Source: Zelopaecilomyces penicillatus
Taxonomy: Eukaryota > Ascomycota > Sordariomycetes > Hypocreales > Pseudodiploosporaceae
Direction: 5' to 3'
Length of the DNA: 64,000 nt
Assembly: GCA_005765155.1 (NCBI GenBank)
Contig: VCCP01000004.1
Coordinates: 3,658,001-3,722,000 of the forward strand
How positions within the stretch are numbered: position 1 is the first letter of the stretch; each line of letters begins with the position of its first letter. A program made the translations under genes and the position numbers. The notes below the pieces were generated by a model. That model did no database searches. It was given only the letters and a program-made list of their open reading frames with translations, and was not told the origin of the DNA. Below, piece by piece: positions 48,598 to 61,800 of this stretch.

Positions 48598-49590
48598 AAA
48601 GAGACACTCTTGGAACAGCAGCAATGGCACTCTGTGGTCTTACACAACCACGGGCAATATCACACACAAAGTGTGCACCCCCTAAGCGGCTTATTAACTA
48701 ACATCTGGATTGTGTCACAGGCCGTAGCAATGCGTGGTGAGTGGGGAGTATTAAGTTGTATTATTACTCTTGGCCATACCCGCCCCTCTGGGTCTCTCAT
48801 ACACATCACTCAACCGTAGCCGCGATGTGTGAGTGTGTCAGATGTAAGCGTGATAGGTACCGCAAGAGTGGATTGTGTTTGTGCTTGTTTGACCCAGAAA
48901 AACTGTCGTCCTCTCTCTAGTGTCGTTTCAAACCGAGTACTCAGTTGGTCGTTGGGGGCCGCAGGCTGGTCCCTTCCCAAGTACCGTACTCGTCCTAGCT
49001 GGCATTCCTTGGTGTTTGGAACCCACGGGACAAACGGTCTGCTAGTGCTCATTCTGTCATGCTAGCCGCGCATTCTTGTTCTCGGGACATGAGAAGCCGG
49101 AATCGTTCAGAGCCGGGGTTCGGAGAGAAACTGCTTTCTCACATCTCTATCCATGTAATGTGTGTACAACGAAGTAATATATTGCTTACGTATATACACA
49201 TGTATGCACAGTATCCATCAAAAAGCGAGAACGAGCGAGGGTAAAGGGCCCTAGAGGCAAAGGGAACCAAGCAGCGCCATATCGTGGTGGGCCTTGCAAG
49301 CTTGCTGCCCCCAACCGAGGGTCCGGGTATTCAGCCAAGAGATTTGAGCCAAGGGCCCAGCAACAACCATGCTGCCTCGCATGTCAGCAGTCATGGCACG
49401 AAATGCTACACCTGTGCAAGGTTTAAGAACCCAGTTGACTGGCAATCACCCCCCCCCGGCTTGAAGCGAACGATGTGGCGTCGTCTACAGGGCTTGTGGT
49501 CGCCGACTACTTTAAATCGTGCGTGATTATGTGTTCCAACGAGCCAATCAGACATGCAGTATCTCGGGTAGGGCAGATGGGGTGCCATTC

Positions 49591-49642
49591 CTAGGGCCTG
49601 TCTAGCGCACATGCTAGGGCTATGCTAGGGCCGTCCTAGGGC
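49591..49642. repeat. Four CTAGGGC words, three spaced by 11 bp
   Basis: CTAGGGC starts at 49591, 49614, 49625 and 49636. The last three are 11 bp apart, close to one helical turn. Confidence 0.65.
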
Positions 49643-49795
49643 CCAGAGCAGCGGGCCCAAACAGATTCCAGATGCAGATGCACAGCAGGAGGGGGATAAA
49701 CCCTGTCGACACCCTGTCAACATGTTGACCCTTGTGAACCAACTTGACTATCCCCTTTTTTATTTCCCATCAACAGGCGCGGGAGCCGTCAACCG

Positions 49796-49808
49796 CCCCC
49801 CCCCCCCC
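49796..49808. repeat. Poly-C run
   Basis: Thirteen C residues in the gene desert. Confidence 0.85.
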
Positions 49809-50782
49809 TTTCTTCTTTCTCTCCTCCGGTCCCGACACTGTGGGTGATGGGAAAAGCCTACAGGTATGCTTGGCTTCAATGGCTTGGATCCAAATGCTTG
49901 GCTTCTTCGCTAACCCTGGTGCTAGATGCAACTCAACGCGGGCCTCCCGGAATGACCCAAGCGCCCACTGCGATTGATGAGCACGATATTACCTCCCTGA
50001 AGGAATACATGACGAATACAATGTTCTAGGGCATGTATAGTGTGGTGTTTCGTCCGTACGAATATCTGCGTCGCAATATCCCGGAAGGTAGCATTTGCTG
50101 TGCTTGTACCTACAGAACATACCTCTCTGCTTGTACAGCACTTGGTCTAGGCTTGTCCTTGAGCATGAAGCTACTGTGAGCTGGGTACACCGGCAATGTC
50201 AGTAGCAAGCTGGCCACTGTGAGGACCGCCTCCCGCAGGGCTGCCACAGTAGTGCGTGCCCCTCTTGCTTGCTGCGATGCGCTGGCAGATGAACCGAACA
50301 TCGCTACAAAGCACCTACACCAGGGCCATGTACAGTGGGTTTTCAACTACCCATACGGCGATTGTTGAGTGGACAACTTTGGGATGCTGGGCCAAGGCAA
50401 AGTCTTGGCCACGTATACCGAGCTATGTCAGTGTGATTGTGATTGTTGGTGGTTTGACGGTCAGTAAGCGTACGATCCGGAGCACATGCCTAGAAACAGT
50501 TGGATATGTCTCTGTTGGGCCCACAGTGTGCTGGTCTGTACGAGTAATACCGCCTTGGTATAGTTGCCTCACATAACAACGCATTGCTTGTTTTTTTGCT
50601 GTAAATTGTTCCATTCCAATCAATTACTGTCGGCGACTTTATATCCTAGTCACCCTCCTCTTCTCCCTTGTAACTGAGTACGGTAAGGATCTATCTTCAT
50701 AGCATACCCCATTACCCAGCAACTACCTAGGTAATTCCATGTTTACATCAATATCTATTGCCCCTCTTCTTTCCCCAGAGAA

Positions 50783-50796
50783 CCCCCCCCCCCCCC
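50783..50796. repeat. Poly-C run
   Basis: Fourteen C residues within a longer pyrimidine tract (about 50760-50815). Confidence 0.85.
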
Positions 50797-51130
50797 TCCC
50801 TCTCCTCTGTCCTCGTTAATATGTGCGCTTATTAAGCTCGGCTGGTTTTCTTGTTCCCCTTCTTGTTTCTAGCCCTCTACACCTACCAGATAGGACTAAG
50901 GTGGCAGGGTAATTAGCCCCATGACTGGGTTAGCAAAGTTGAGGAACTAGAACCGGGGTTCTGCGGCATGATTGGTCAATTTAGGCGATTTTGACAAGGC
51001 CAGGCCAGCGAGGCTATAGTGCAGGCAAGGCCAAAAGCAGCAAAATAGGAAGCGGTGGCGCGATGATAGTGTGTGGAATCGGGCACCGATGGTTGCAGTA
51101 ATTATTGGCTTAACACTCGGCATCGGTACA

Positions 51131-51170
51131 TGTAGGCACCGGTAGGCACCAGTAGGCATCAGTTGGCATC
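51131..51170. repeat. 10-bp tandem repeat NGTAGGCACC
   Basis: Four diverged copies: TGTAGGCACC, GGTAGGCACC, AGTAGGCATC and AGTTGGCATC. Confidence 0.75.
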
Positions 51171-51624
51171 TCCTGACAATGGTCATGTCATCAGTGGTCT
51201 GCCCAACGGCTTCTTGTCTGAGCAAGCCACCAAGGCTATTTGCGTCCCTGTACGAGTAGACGTCGTTTTAGTTCCACTAAACCTCACCACCCAATGTTTA
51301 CGATAGCTGCCCTCCAACCTGAGCCCCACGTAGGATATGTACCAACTGGCAATATTCACGCACCCCACAGCTAGGAGTCTGCTCTACAGATGATCGGGGT
51401 CATTTAGTCATTGAGATGGCAGTGCCAGAGTTTGAAAGGAGGTCTCTCTAGACATCTCGGCTCTCGCTGCACACAGTCTGGGCCTGGGCCTGCCTAGACC
51501 TTGAGAGGCATTGAGAGGGGGGCCAACGAGAGGGAGGAGAGTTTGAGGGCAAGAGTGGCATGAGACAAGGAGACGCCAGTTGACTGGTGGACTCGCGCCC
51601 AATAGCACTCGCCCAGGCGCACAC

Positions 51625-51654
51625 CTACAGGCATCTACAGGCGTCTACAGGCGT
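51625..51654. repeat. 10-bp tandem repeat CTACAGGCGT
   Basis: Three copies (CTACAGGCAT, then two CTACAGGCGT), followed by a partial CTAGG. Confidence 0.75.
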
Positions 51655-52508
51655 CTAGGTGTCGATAGACACACCCAACCAAGTCCCAGCATGCAAATGT
51701 CGGCAACAACACCTGGCGATGATGCATGTGCCCAAATATCGCCTGGAATGATTGTAAAGTTCATCAGTCTTTCTAAATCAAGTATGTGCCGTGCGATCCG
51801 TCATCATTGTCGTAACTTATTTTAAACTTCCTATAAACACCGTATATTAATTACACCACCGCGTTCTCGGTATATGGTAGATTCAAAGGGCCACTAATTG
51901 GCATCAAATTGCATGTACCAAGACTCCATACACCATCGGCGGTCTATATTTATCTACCCACCTTGATTATTGGGATCAATAAATGAATGAATGGCACTGT
52001 ATAACTGCTACGTGCGGGTACTAGAGGTCGTATGCGTACAGTACCTATGGTGCCTTTGCAGGGTACAGTATGTGATGCACATGTGTGTACGGCGGACGGC
52101 GGTTGGTGGTTGGCGCATCGACGATGGATATGGCGCCACATCTGCTCTGTTCGCGTTCAGCAGGTCAAGGGTGGTTTTGGTTATGCTGTTGGGTGGTCAC
52201 TGGTATCACTGGTGTCACTGTAGCACTATGAATTTTTGGATACAGGTGAACCTCCTTGTGCATTGTTTATTTTTATCCATCTGGATACATCTTCTTTCTT
52301 ACTTTTTTCTTTCTTGGCTGCTTACCTCACCCGATTTCTCCACCTCCCACCTCCCACTTCCCACCTCCCCACCGCTTTTGTCATCTTTAGTCTACCGCGC
52401 ATCTGAATTGCCTGGTTGTGTCTGTGTACAGGCAACCAACCCACAGCAGTACTGTACGTGGCGCTGTTTGGTCCTGCATCTCGTGTCAAATCTGTGTGGA
52501 TATCTCTG

Positions 52509-52542
52509 GTGAATGTCTGCGTGAATGTCTGCGTGAATGTCT
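52509..52542. repeat. 12-bp tandem repeat GTGAATGTCTGC
   Basis: Two perfect copies and a partial third. Confidence 0.8.
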
Positions 52543-55500
52543 TGCCTTGTGTGGAGCAGCTCAACACCCCGTGGCATCCCCCTAGGACTTCACCCTTAAT
52601 TCTTAGTCCCCTTGCAGTAATCGACCGCCAACCCGTCCTGTGTGGCTGGGTGTGCCTTGACTGGCTTCGTCCTGCACATTCATCAACAACTAATTAAATT
52701 ATCGTAGCGACCTTAGTTAGAGGCTCAGGAAAGATGTTGTGGAGAGGCACTACGAGATGGGTGTTCATACTGGAGAAGAAAACAAGGCTTCTTCCCAAGC
52801 TCGGTACTGCCACCACCATTACGCCTGCACCCCCCCTCCGAATATCCTCATCCCACTCACCAACCTCCAACTACGAACCCGCCACCGACTTCACCCGTCA
52901 GTACAAGTGCTCTCCATCTTGGCATCTCGCATCCATCATCTGCTCCCTCACCGTAATATTCTTCGCCCCCACCCACGGGCTCGTTTTTCCTTCAATTCCT
53001 CTCTCTCCATGAGCAAGATTCTCCTTACAGCTAATGGCACTGTACTTCTTGGCATACTTGTGCTGCAGTTTCAAACCAGCCGTCAATACCCGTTTTGAAG
53101 AGATATATCTTCACTTATACCTACACATGCTCGTACTGTCATGCGCGGATTCTGAATACCATCGAATGTTGCCCCAGTTGCCTCCACCCCGGACATCTCG
53201 GACATCGGGCATCCTAAATAATTGCCAAGGTCAGAGTCGATCCACAGTTTTGCAAGCACTTCTCCTTGGTATTGGGTGTTATCAGATTGTCCCCTTTTTG
53301 AGGCAACTGTTTCGACATCATCATGGGGGCTGCGTGTGGAGGTTCCGTGCCCCATCACTAGGCCCGGCATGAGTACCAAAGGAGAAATTCAACTGGTGCT
53401 GTGGGTATCCGGAGACTCAAACGCCCGCCGTCTAATTGAACATTGGTGATGCCCACCGAGATGTATCTTTGAACGCCCGCGAGTGGGAATGTCTATCCGC
53501 ACAAGTCCTTCAAACTCGCGGTCATATAATAACCCTGCGCGAGGCCTTGTATTGTACGTCAGGATAATCACCTCCGACGCCCAGTTCGGCGGCTTCACTC
53601 AGTTGGTATTTCGCATCCGTAAGTATTACAAAGCGCCCGTCTCCGTTATCCCACTCCTCCATCTCATGTTGCCTTGATTACGCCCCCAACGTCTGCAAGT
53701 CATCATCTATCTATCGTCTGACAGCAAAAACCTCAGTGAATTTCAGCCCAAGAACAGTTGTCGCTCGTTTTCCGTCCAAGCCAAGAATCGGAATCAGTCA
53801 ACCTCGGCTCAAGCGGGAAGTGCGCTTTCCCCAAAGAGTATCATTACCCGCCAGGCAAAGTCCATTCGTAAGCAATGGGGCGATCAGATAGGGCTGTCTT
53901 TTGTCCGACGGGCATCGCAGCACTTGCTTGTGCCTGCACTCCACAGGCACTCAACGATTCCATCTCGGCGATACAATTTATTGACTGCACACAGGAGATA
54001 CGAGCAGTTCTTTGCCAGGTGCACACGCGTTAGTGAGAACACCCCCCCTGTGTGCCTCTTCTGGCGAAAGGCAACTTAGGTTGGCCGTGTCTGTGTCCGA
54101 GGGATTGGTACACCATTGCGGCAGCCTTGGCAACCCTATTGCCTCATGTCGGTTTGGTCTACCGGTTCTCGCATGACGGAACGCCTTCCGCATTTCAGCC
54201 TAGGTCGTGAGCTCCGGATCCCGTTTTTATAGTTGAATGAAGCCTAGTGTCGATGAGGGCACAGAGCGAGTTGCAGATTTCCCCATAATCCCAGACAACA
54301 GCGTATCCGCCACGAGGCTGGTTTAGGCATATTATTTCCTCAAGTTTGTCTACTCGTGTGTGCAGAACCCGGAAGTGGATTGCATTTCGTTGATGACTCC
54401 TTTGGGCACGACTCAAGTAATTATAGCCTACTGGCCTATATCTTCCCCCATCGCTGAAAGAGGAAAATCCGTGAAGGCTGCGTCGCTCACCCTTGGTGGG
54501 GCGTCTCTTTTCAGTCATATTCCTTCGCGCTCAGTTCGCCGGATGCCTAATATCCTGTGACGCACTTCAATGTTGACCGCGCATACGCAGTTGGCCGAGC
54601 CAAGGGGGGTCCAGATGGGTAGCATATCATCGTCAGTATGGCCTGGTACAGAGAGATATCACCTGCCCGAATCTGTCAACACAAACAGTGCTTCTTGAGA
54701 ATTTGCTATCCACCCATGTTAACCAAAATTATATCGACGAAATCTCGCCTGTAACCTGACAGCTCAGCATGATGTATTTAGTGAGTTGCTCACATGTAGG
54801 GTAGGGTTTGGGTGCGACAGCACCAACTCTCATTTTAACAAGAATACCGTTACCTGTTGCTGTAGTAGACGAAAAGTCTATAATATCTTGAGAAATTTTC
54901 AAGATTGAGCCCTTAGCTTTCACATGAAAGCAGTGCATCAGCGGTGGGAACTGTGTCTTCGAGAGCATAACCCTTTGCCATGTGATATTGCTTCGCCCTT
55001 CGTATCACCATTTCAGAGAGTAATCATTGTAACCATAAAAATCCTGAACTTCTTAGCATTTTTGAAACAGGAATACATTTATTATCGTTTGTAAGGACGT
55101 CGATTAGATTATACAATCACAGAACTCATGGCTAGACAAATAATGCTCACATACCTAATGATTGGGGTAGTGTACCCAATACACAACGCATAGGCATGTA
55201 TTTAAGTCTAAGCAACATGTTCTGATGATTCCAATCAACGAACAATTTCCAACACTGAAAAAACAGATTAAATATACAATAAAGACTAGCCAGAGCACAT
55301 ATACTACAACGAGCCACAGCTGCCTTGCAACTTTCTGAACCATCGATGGACATCAACATCAAGCACTTGGTCGCCGTTATGGCCTTCACGATGTTTGGCG
55401 GTTAAACCGCGGCCTACTTGGCCTTTATCACGTGCCTGCGTTGGCATATGCGTCATTGCATGGTGGGTAGCTTAGCTTATCATAACGTGGCATCAATATC

Positions 55501-55635
55501 CAGTTGCGACGTCAGGCCTTCGACATCGCAAAGCACAATTCGCCGTTGCCGGCAGTGCGGAAGATGGAGAATTAGAGAATTACAACCAATATCATACCAA
55601 TCTGAGAGCCCACTGTCTCACTACAAATGCCCAAG

Positions 55636-58409
55636 ATGCGTATTGGCTGGTATGCCGGGGTATGTACATGATATTCGCCGCTGGACTGCCGAGACTTTTA
55701 TATAGTCAAGTTGAGCATGATATTGACGGACCCTTAGGTATCGACCGCGCTCGCTGGCGCTGTCGTGATCTCGGCATTTCACCAGCGCGCCAACTTCTAC
55801 TCAGCCATGGTATACCTTGCCCAGAGTAATTTTTGCTTGCTGGTACGGAGCAACCCTCACTATGCAGCTTGCCTGCCCCACCCCCATGTTTTCTTCTCTC
55901 CGAGTGGCGCGCGCGAGGCTAAAACGGCCTTGTATAGGTTATTGTAAACTTCACGTTCTTGCTTTATAGTAGCTTCATTTACGGCCTAACGAGGATATGC
56001 TACGGCTCACTCCGAGCAATTGAGGTTGAGCAGCTCACCGAACGGGCGTGGTTCGCCATTACCGAGACATGCCTGGCTATGACCACTTTTCGGGAGGAAA
56101 TAGGAGCCTGGTTTCTGGTCATGTTCACGGCCCTCGTCACGGGCAAGGTTTGGGGTTGGATTGGCGATGGGCGAGTCGAGTTCCTCGAGCAGCAGCCGCC
56201 TGCCAACCCCCGGCTCTTCCACATCCGCCTCAGTATCTCTCTCGCCCTGAGCTTCGTCTACGATATTTGGATTCTTCGCTACACAATCAACTCGGTGATT
56301 CAGCAGGCGCGGCCCAACATGATGGTTATGTTTCTGTTTGAGTTTGCCGTGTTGGCCACCTGTTCCTGGCGGACAGGGGCTCGCTACATTTTGTCCATTG
56401 CCGAACAAAAGATTATCCAGGCACAGACACAGAAGCGCCTAGCAGAGCGCAAATCTGAAATCAGGGAACAGCGGGAGGCTATAATTCGTGAGCGCGAACG
56501 AGCAGCGGCTGCTGGAGAGGATACCCCGGAGGATCAAGCACCACTGCCTGACGAGGATGATATTGACGAAATGGATATCGAAGTGCCTGGATGGGCTGCA
56601 AAGGGCGAATGGGTTTTGTGGCTGGATCTCCTGACTGGTATGAGAGCTAGTTCACTTCTCCTTGAACCATCATTACCTCGCTAACAATAGTATCTAGATA
56701 TGATTAAGCTTGGCATATATGTAGCATTCTTCCTGATGCTTTTTATGTTTATTGGCCTTCCCATACACATCATGAGGGACTTATTCATGACGACACGAGA
56801 CTTTCTCAAGAGGCTCCATGCTCTGTTGCGTTACCGTCGGGCTATCCAAGAGATGAACAAGTATCCGGACGCAACCGTACAGGAGTTGGCACAAGAAAAC
56901 ACATGCATCATTTGCCGTGAAGATATGAGCCCCTGGGATCCAGCGAACAATTCCAGCACAATCGATCGGGTGCGCCCGAAGAAACTGCCCTGTGGCCATA
57001 TACTACATCTCGGTTGTCTCAAGAGCTGGCTCGAGCGGCAGCAGGTCTGTCCTACTTGCAGGAGCCCTGTCACAATGGATCGATCTCGCACCCCGGACCA
57101 ACGCGCCGCCGGACTTCGTATACAGTTCGGGGGAGCACCACAACAGCCACAAGAGCAGCGACCTGGTGTCAATAATGGTGATGCCAATAACGACAACAAT
57201 AATAACAATGCTCAAGGTAGACAGAACAATGCACCTCCACAAGCTGCAGGCGGGCCTCGTGTCTTCAACTTCGGGCCAATTAGGTTCGGATTTGGAGCTA
57301 ATGGACAACAAGCCCGAGAGCTTGCACACCAATTTGGCATCCCGCAACTTGGTGCTCCCCAAGGGCATCCTAATGGTGCACTGCCGCCACAAAACCAAAC
57401 ACCGGCTACCCCCACCGGAGACAGCATCCAGAACATCGGCAGTCTCCTTCATCAAGCTGAACAGATGATTCAGCGCGAGCTTCAAAACCTGCAGAGCACC
57501 CAGCAGGAACTTCAAACTGCGTATCTACTAACGTCAGAGCTGCATCGGCTTCGGCAGCGACGGCAGCAACCACATGATGCCTCTCAGGGTACACAGGGCA
57601 ATCCAACGACGCCAATGTCCCTCAATCAGTCGATGACGCTGCCTCTTCCACACATGCAGCAGTTTCAGATACCCATACAGGCTCAATTCCCACCGCTCGC
57701 CGGCTTACCATCCTTTTCACAACCACTCTCTGGGATTCCGCCGCGATTGAACAGCCCTTTGATGGCTCGACATGGTGCTCCAGGCTACACTACAACAATT
57801 CCAGCAGGCAGTCCAGATCTCCCCGAAGGGGTAGTATTACCGCCGGGCTGGTCACTGATGCCATTGCAAAGGCTGGATGGTGCCCAGCCCTCGGCACAGC
57901 CATCACCCCAGGGTTCAGTTCCACCGCAACAGCCCGATGGTCTCAATGCAAACCAGCATGGCGCAGTAGCTTCACCTTCTAATCAACCATCAACAAGCGG
58001 GCAAGGAAGCCAAGAAACACACAATGCCGTGGAGCAGGCACTACCAACACCAACTAACGTTGAAACATTGAGGCAACGGCAAATGGGATTGCCTCGACCC
58101 CCCCAGCATGTCGGGTCACCTCCCATGGTGTCACCAAGCCCGGTTGTGCCTAACTGGGGCGGATCGGCCCAGCTTTTCAACGGCGGCTCTCGACTTGGCC
58201 AGACAGAAACAATGGCACAGTCTACCTTGCCTGGAGAAGTAGCTGGGGATGGACATAGGGGGAGAAGTGAAGTCGCCGTGCAGCCCAGGTCGGAAAGTGA
58301 GTCAGGCTATGAGCAGATTGAATTGGGCGATGCACGACCAGAGCAGTCTGACAGGGGAAAGGGGAAGGTTGTAACAATCGAAGAGACTGAGGATGATGAC
58401 TCTTCTTGA
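55636..58409 (+). CDS. hrd1: ER-associated degradation RING E3 ubiquitin ligase (Hrd1/synoviolin)
   Basis: Spliced model join(55636..55659,55738..55842,55938..56637,56698..58409) gives 846 residues. Exon 1 encodes only MRIGWYAG; exon 2 continues VSTALAGAVVISAFHQRANF, typical of fungal Hrd1. Multiple membrane spans fill roughly residues 1-320, with REEIGAWFLVMFTALVTGKV and ARPNMMVMFLFEFAVLATCS segments. A RING-H2 finger starts at Cys346 (CIICRED...CGHILHLGCLKSWLERQ...CPTC). The remaining 450 residues are a Gln/Pro/Asn-rich disordered cytosolic tail with acidic ends. Hrd1 forms the retrotranslocation channel and ubiquitinates misfolded lumenal and membrane proteins. Introns are 78, 95 and 60 bp. 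The acceptor at 55937 was chosen because it restores the expected LLVIVNFTFLLYSSFIYG span. Confidence 0.92.
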
Positions 58410-58856
58410 AGAGTGCTGTATGCGAGCGAGCATTGACTGTAAAAAGCATTCCTGTTGTATGTAGTATAGGAGTAAAATGACATACCCGAAGATACCTACG
58501 TCATCTCCATTTAACACTTTTTGTGATGATAAGCTTATCTACAGTGTCCAACAGAGCCTGTTATCAACATGTCTTGATACAACATCTTCATTACTATCAA
58601 GGCAGATGTCATTGCTTGTTAGTGGTTTTATATAGATGACCAGTAGTCTATTTCATAAAAATCCTGTATGTTCCAAAGATGCTATCTTGCATATTATAGA
58701 ATAACATACCACAACAATACCAAAGATAAGAAGAATAGTGATGAAAAAGATGATAATAGCAATGGCTAATAATAACATGCTGTAGGCTATGTGTACAACC
58801 TGTACGAGTGGAGGATACTCAATATTTGCAATAACCGCGCCGCTCCCCCCTTTTTC
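58410..58856. other. Convergent 3' region between hrd1 and vps3
   Basis: 447 bp, AT-rich, between two convergent stop codons. No coding potential; expected to hold both 3' UTRs. Confidence 0.6.
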
Positions 58857-61800
58857 TTAGTTCGGCGCTTCGATACTGGGCCCCAATTCAGCTATGCCCT
58901 TGACTAGCTCATAGCTGACCCGTAGGTTCTCCGCACCGCTCAGTGCCCTCGTCAGCATGCTTTCATGCTTCTCCCGAACCAGCCGCCGCAGCGCGCCGAC
59001 GAGAAACCCAGCAACGATGTCGACAGACCAGCTGTCGGGCACGAGCCGGAGTACATCGTCGAGCTCGAACCAACCGCCAAAGCGCTCTAATAGGGTGCCT
59101 GTCTGCGCCACGCGGTCGCTAATGTCGTCAATTGCCAGGAACTCGCGCAGCACTACCTGAAACAGCTGCCGCTGTTGCTCGACCGCTGGCATGCTGTCAC
59201 GGCGGCCGGGTGACGGGGAGTAGATGCTGGCGCCACCACGGAGGCAGTACGACACAGCGGTGTCAAAATCGCCAAGCTTGTGCACTAGCAGGCGGAGGGC
59301 TTCCTCATGTTTGCGCTCTCGGCCGGCGAGGATGATGTTCTCTGGGACGAGAAGGCCCTCGGGAAGACTGCCGATCCGGTCGCGTATGGCTGCGACGTCG
59401 TAATGGTGGGCGCCGCCGAGGAGCTGCAGGAGCCGGAGCCGGCTCTGCCAGACTTCATCGTCCTCGGGTGCATTTTCTGTCAGAAAATGGCGATAAGTCG
59501 GTTTTGGGGCCTCAAGTGCCCTGTAAGCGTCATAGGCTGCTGTGATTCTGTCCTGGCTGGCGGTAGACTGAAGGTCGTCAATGACGACATGTAGGTAGTA
59601 TGTAATCAGCTCATTCACGTACGTCGTATGCCCCTTGCCAAAGACGAGGTGCTCTAGGTAGTACTTCACAGCGGCGGGTGCTTCCCTTCGTAGCAGCTCA
59701 GCCGCCTGGGCAGGTTCAAACTTGGGAGCGCGCCCCTTGTCTTCGGCAAACACCTGTACGCCGAGCTTGGGGTTCCGGTTGGCGAGCCACAGGCCGTATT
59801 CCTGCACGAGGGCTTGGTTGCTAATCTTTGTAAGATATTCGCGGACGCGTTGCTCCCCGTCGCGGAACTCTTGGCCGTCGTCGCGCTCACCCTCGACAAT
59901 GCGCTTCCAGGTGGCCAAAACGTCGGCAGACATCTTGCGACTTTGATATAGCCGGCTAAGCACGAAGAGACGATGGTACGACTGAAGGAGGTCTATGGCT
60001 CGATCGAAACAGTCCACTCCCTTGTCTACAAGCTCGTACAGTTCGGTTCTGACGGCGCCGCCCTTGTTCATCCCCTTTGGAGACAGCTGGTCCAGCTCAA
60101 GAAGGACAAGCAACAACGCAGCATCGACTGTTCGAAACACCTGGTTTTCGACTGACACGCTACCAAAGCCCTTCATCTTCCTCCATGCCGTGAAGTACCG
60201 CTTGAGAAAGTGAAGAACCCTCGGGTCAAGACCCCCTAGCCCATTTTTGACGATTTGAACGAAGGCAGCACTTCGCAGGAAGGATTCCGGAGACTTGTTG
60301 ATTCCCCCATATATCCAAATACCACGCCGACCCTCGATAATCTCATTTCGCACTCCAGGAATGAGAGACATGACTACTCTTGGATCGAGCTTGCTCTCTA
60401 CCAAGACCTCTTCCAAAGCCATCATCTCGGCATCAGAGGGCTGCTGGTTGGGTGGTGATAGTAGAAGATTTATCAGAAGAAAAACACCTGCTTTTTGCTG
60501 CAAATAGCCAAAAGTGGTGAACTCCAGCTCTGTTTTGGGCTCGCGGCCACGAATTGCCGTTAATACCATGATTATGGCTCGCTTGTCGATTTCCTCTGAT
60601 TTTGTGCATCCAGTTGGACAAGCAGCCTCCAACTTTGTGTCTAGCTGCACAATCAGCGGGTTGCGAACTGCCCACCATATACAATCCCCAGCCCAAACAG
60701 CCAATCTTGCTGATGTCCTGGCAAGGCGCCGGGCAAATTCTTCTCCTTCGATATTACGTGTTGTCTCCCACCCCTCGGGCAACGAGTCACCGTCTTGGGA
60801 ATCAAAGTCGCGCTCAAAAAGCTCCTGTTCCTTAGATAGTCGTTCTATAGAATGAGCAGTTCGTGAATCCGAAGTCTTGAGCGATGTTGCCAAGCTTTCT
60901 ACTGGTCCAGGAAAGGGGATGTACTTGCGCATGCCGAGTTTCTCCGCAACTTCTTCAAAATATGTTTCTTGGCTCCCTGAAAGAGAGCGGATCCCGTACA
61001 CGCCCGACTCTCTGGCATCTGCTGACTCAAGCCAATGTTTTTCAGGGTATGCATCGCTGCCAGCATCCCATCGTTGTACTTCTAGGCCATTACGCGGAGT
61101 ACCATCATCGTCGCGAGTAATAGAAGCAAGTACATAACCATCCTCATCCTCAAGGGCCTGTGATCTTGTTGGAAGCATGTCAGACATGCTTCCATCAACA
61201 GCAATACCATTAGGATACCTTTCAAACGTAAGGGTCGGTCTGGTAGCATCGCCATCGAGATTCACAAACATGCCAATGCCAGGCTCTGAGGGACTGGTTC
61301 CCATCACTACTAGAAACTCCTCTGGTGTTGGCGAGGCGATGTGGGGTTTAAGCAAGAACGGCGCGGGTGTAGACTTTGTATTATCAGTTGCCACTTGCGC
61401 ATCTGGCGCTGCGGGCAATGGCTTATTTGTTGACAAGCCACTAGGGCTAGCATCCCCGGGAAGCCGTGGTGTTGAGGGATGGTCCGGAGGACTTGGCTGT
61501 TGAAAGACAGACTCTTCAGCTTCCGCGTTGCGAGCTTCTGGTCTGCGCATACTGCTAAGAATAGACCCCCCCAAACTTGTGCTTCGACTATGACTTTGGA
61601 TTGTTGCCTGAGGTCGAGTCTGGCCTGAGGAGGCGCTCCGAGTGATGCCTTCTCTTGAGCTTTCAGGTATACTCTGCGCCTGTCCATGCTCTTCAGATGG
61701 GGAGTCCCTGTCAAGAGAGGAGATACTCATAAGAGGAATCTTGAGCGCTCGATCAACGTCTAAGAGCGAATACGCTTTCGCATCTGCTACACAGGCGACT

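Larger units (their letters stand above)
27036..55635. other. 28.6-kb gene desert
   Basis: Between the start codons of the divergent C2H2 and hrd1 genes I find no open frame or spliceable set of frames with family-like sequence. Open frames are mostly under 130 codons, overlap on both strands and translate to low-complexity protein. Base composition is near even rather than strongly AT-rich, so it looks unlike a classic RIP-mutated repeat block or an AT-rich centromere. The tract is rich in GT microsatellites, C or G runs of 8-14, palindromes and 10-12-bp tandem motifs. The first 1-1.5 kb next to the C2H2 gene (27.0-28.5 kb; long runs of TGTGGTG and GGTGTG) is probably its promoter and leader. 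No tRNA, rRNA or transposase was recognised. Confidence 0.6.

Noticed and set aside
49591..52542. CRISPR-like repeats
   Set aside because: The tandem units are 10-12 bp without spacers, in eukaryotic DNA.
27036..55635. Possible tRNA or 5S rRNA genes in the desert
   Set aside because: I looked for T-arm words such as GGTTCRA and for fungal 5S starts and found none with matching acceptor stems; a covariance-model scan would decide.
27036..55635. Centromere interpretation of the desert
   Set aside because: Centromeres of related fungi are strongly AT-rich and repeat-laden; this tract has near-even composition and no long repeats visible.
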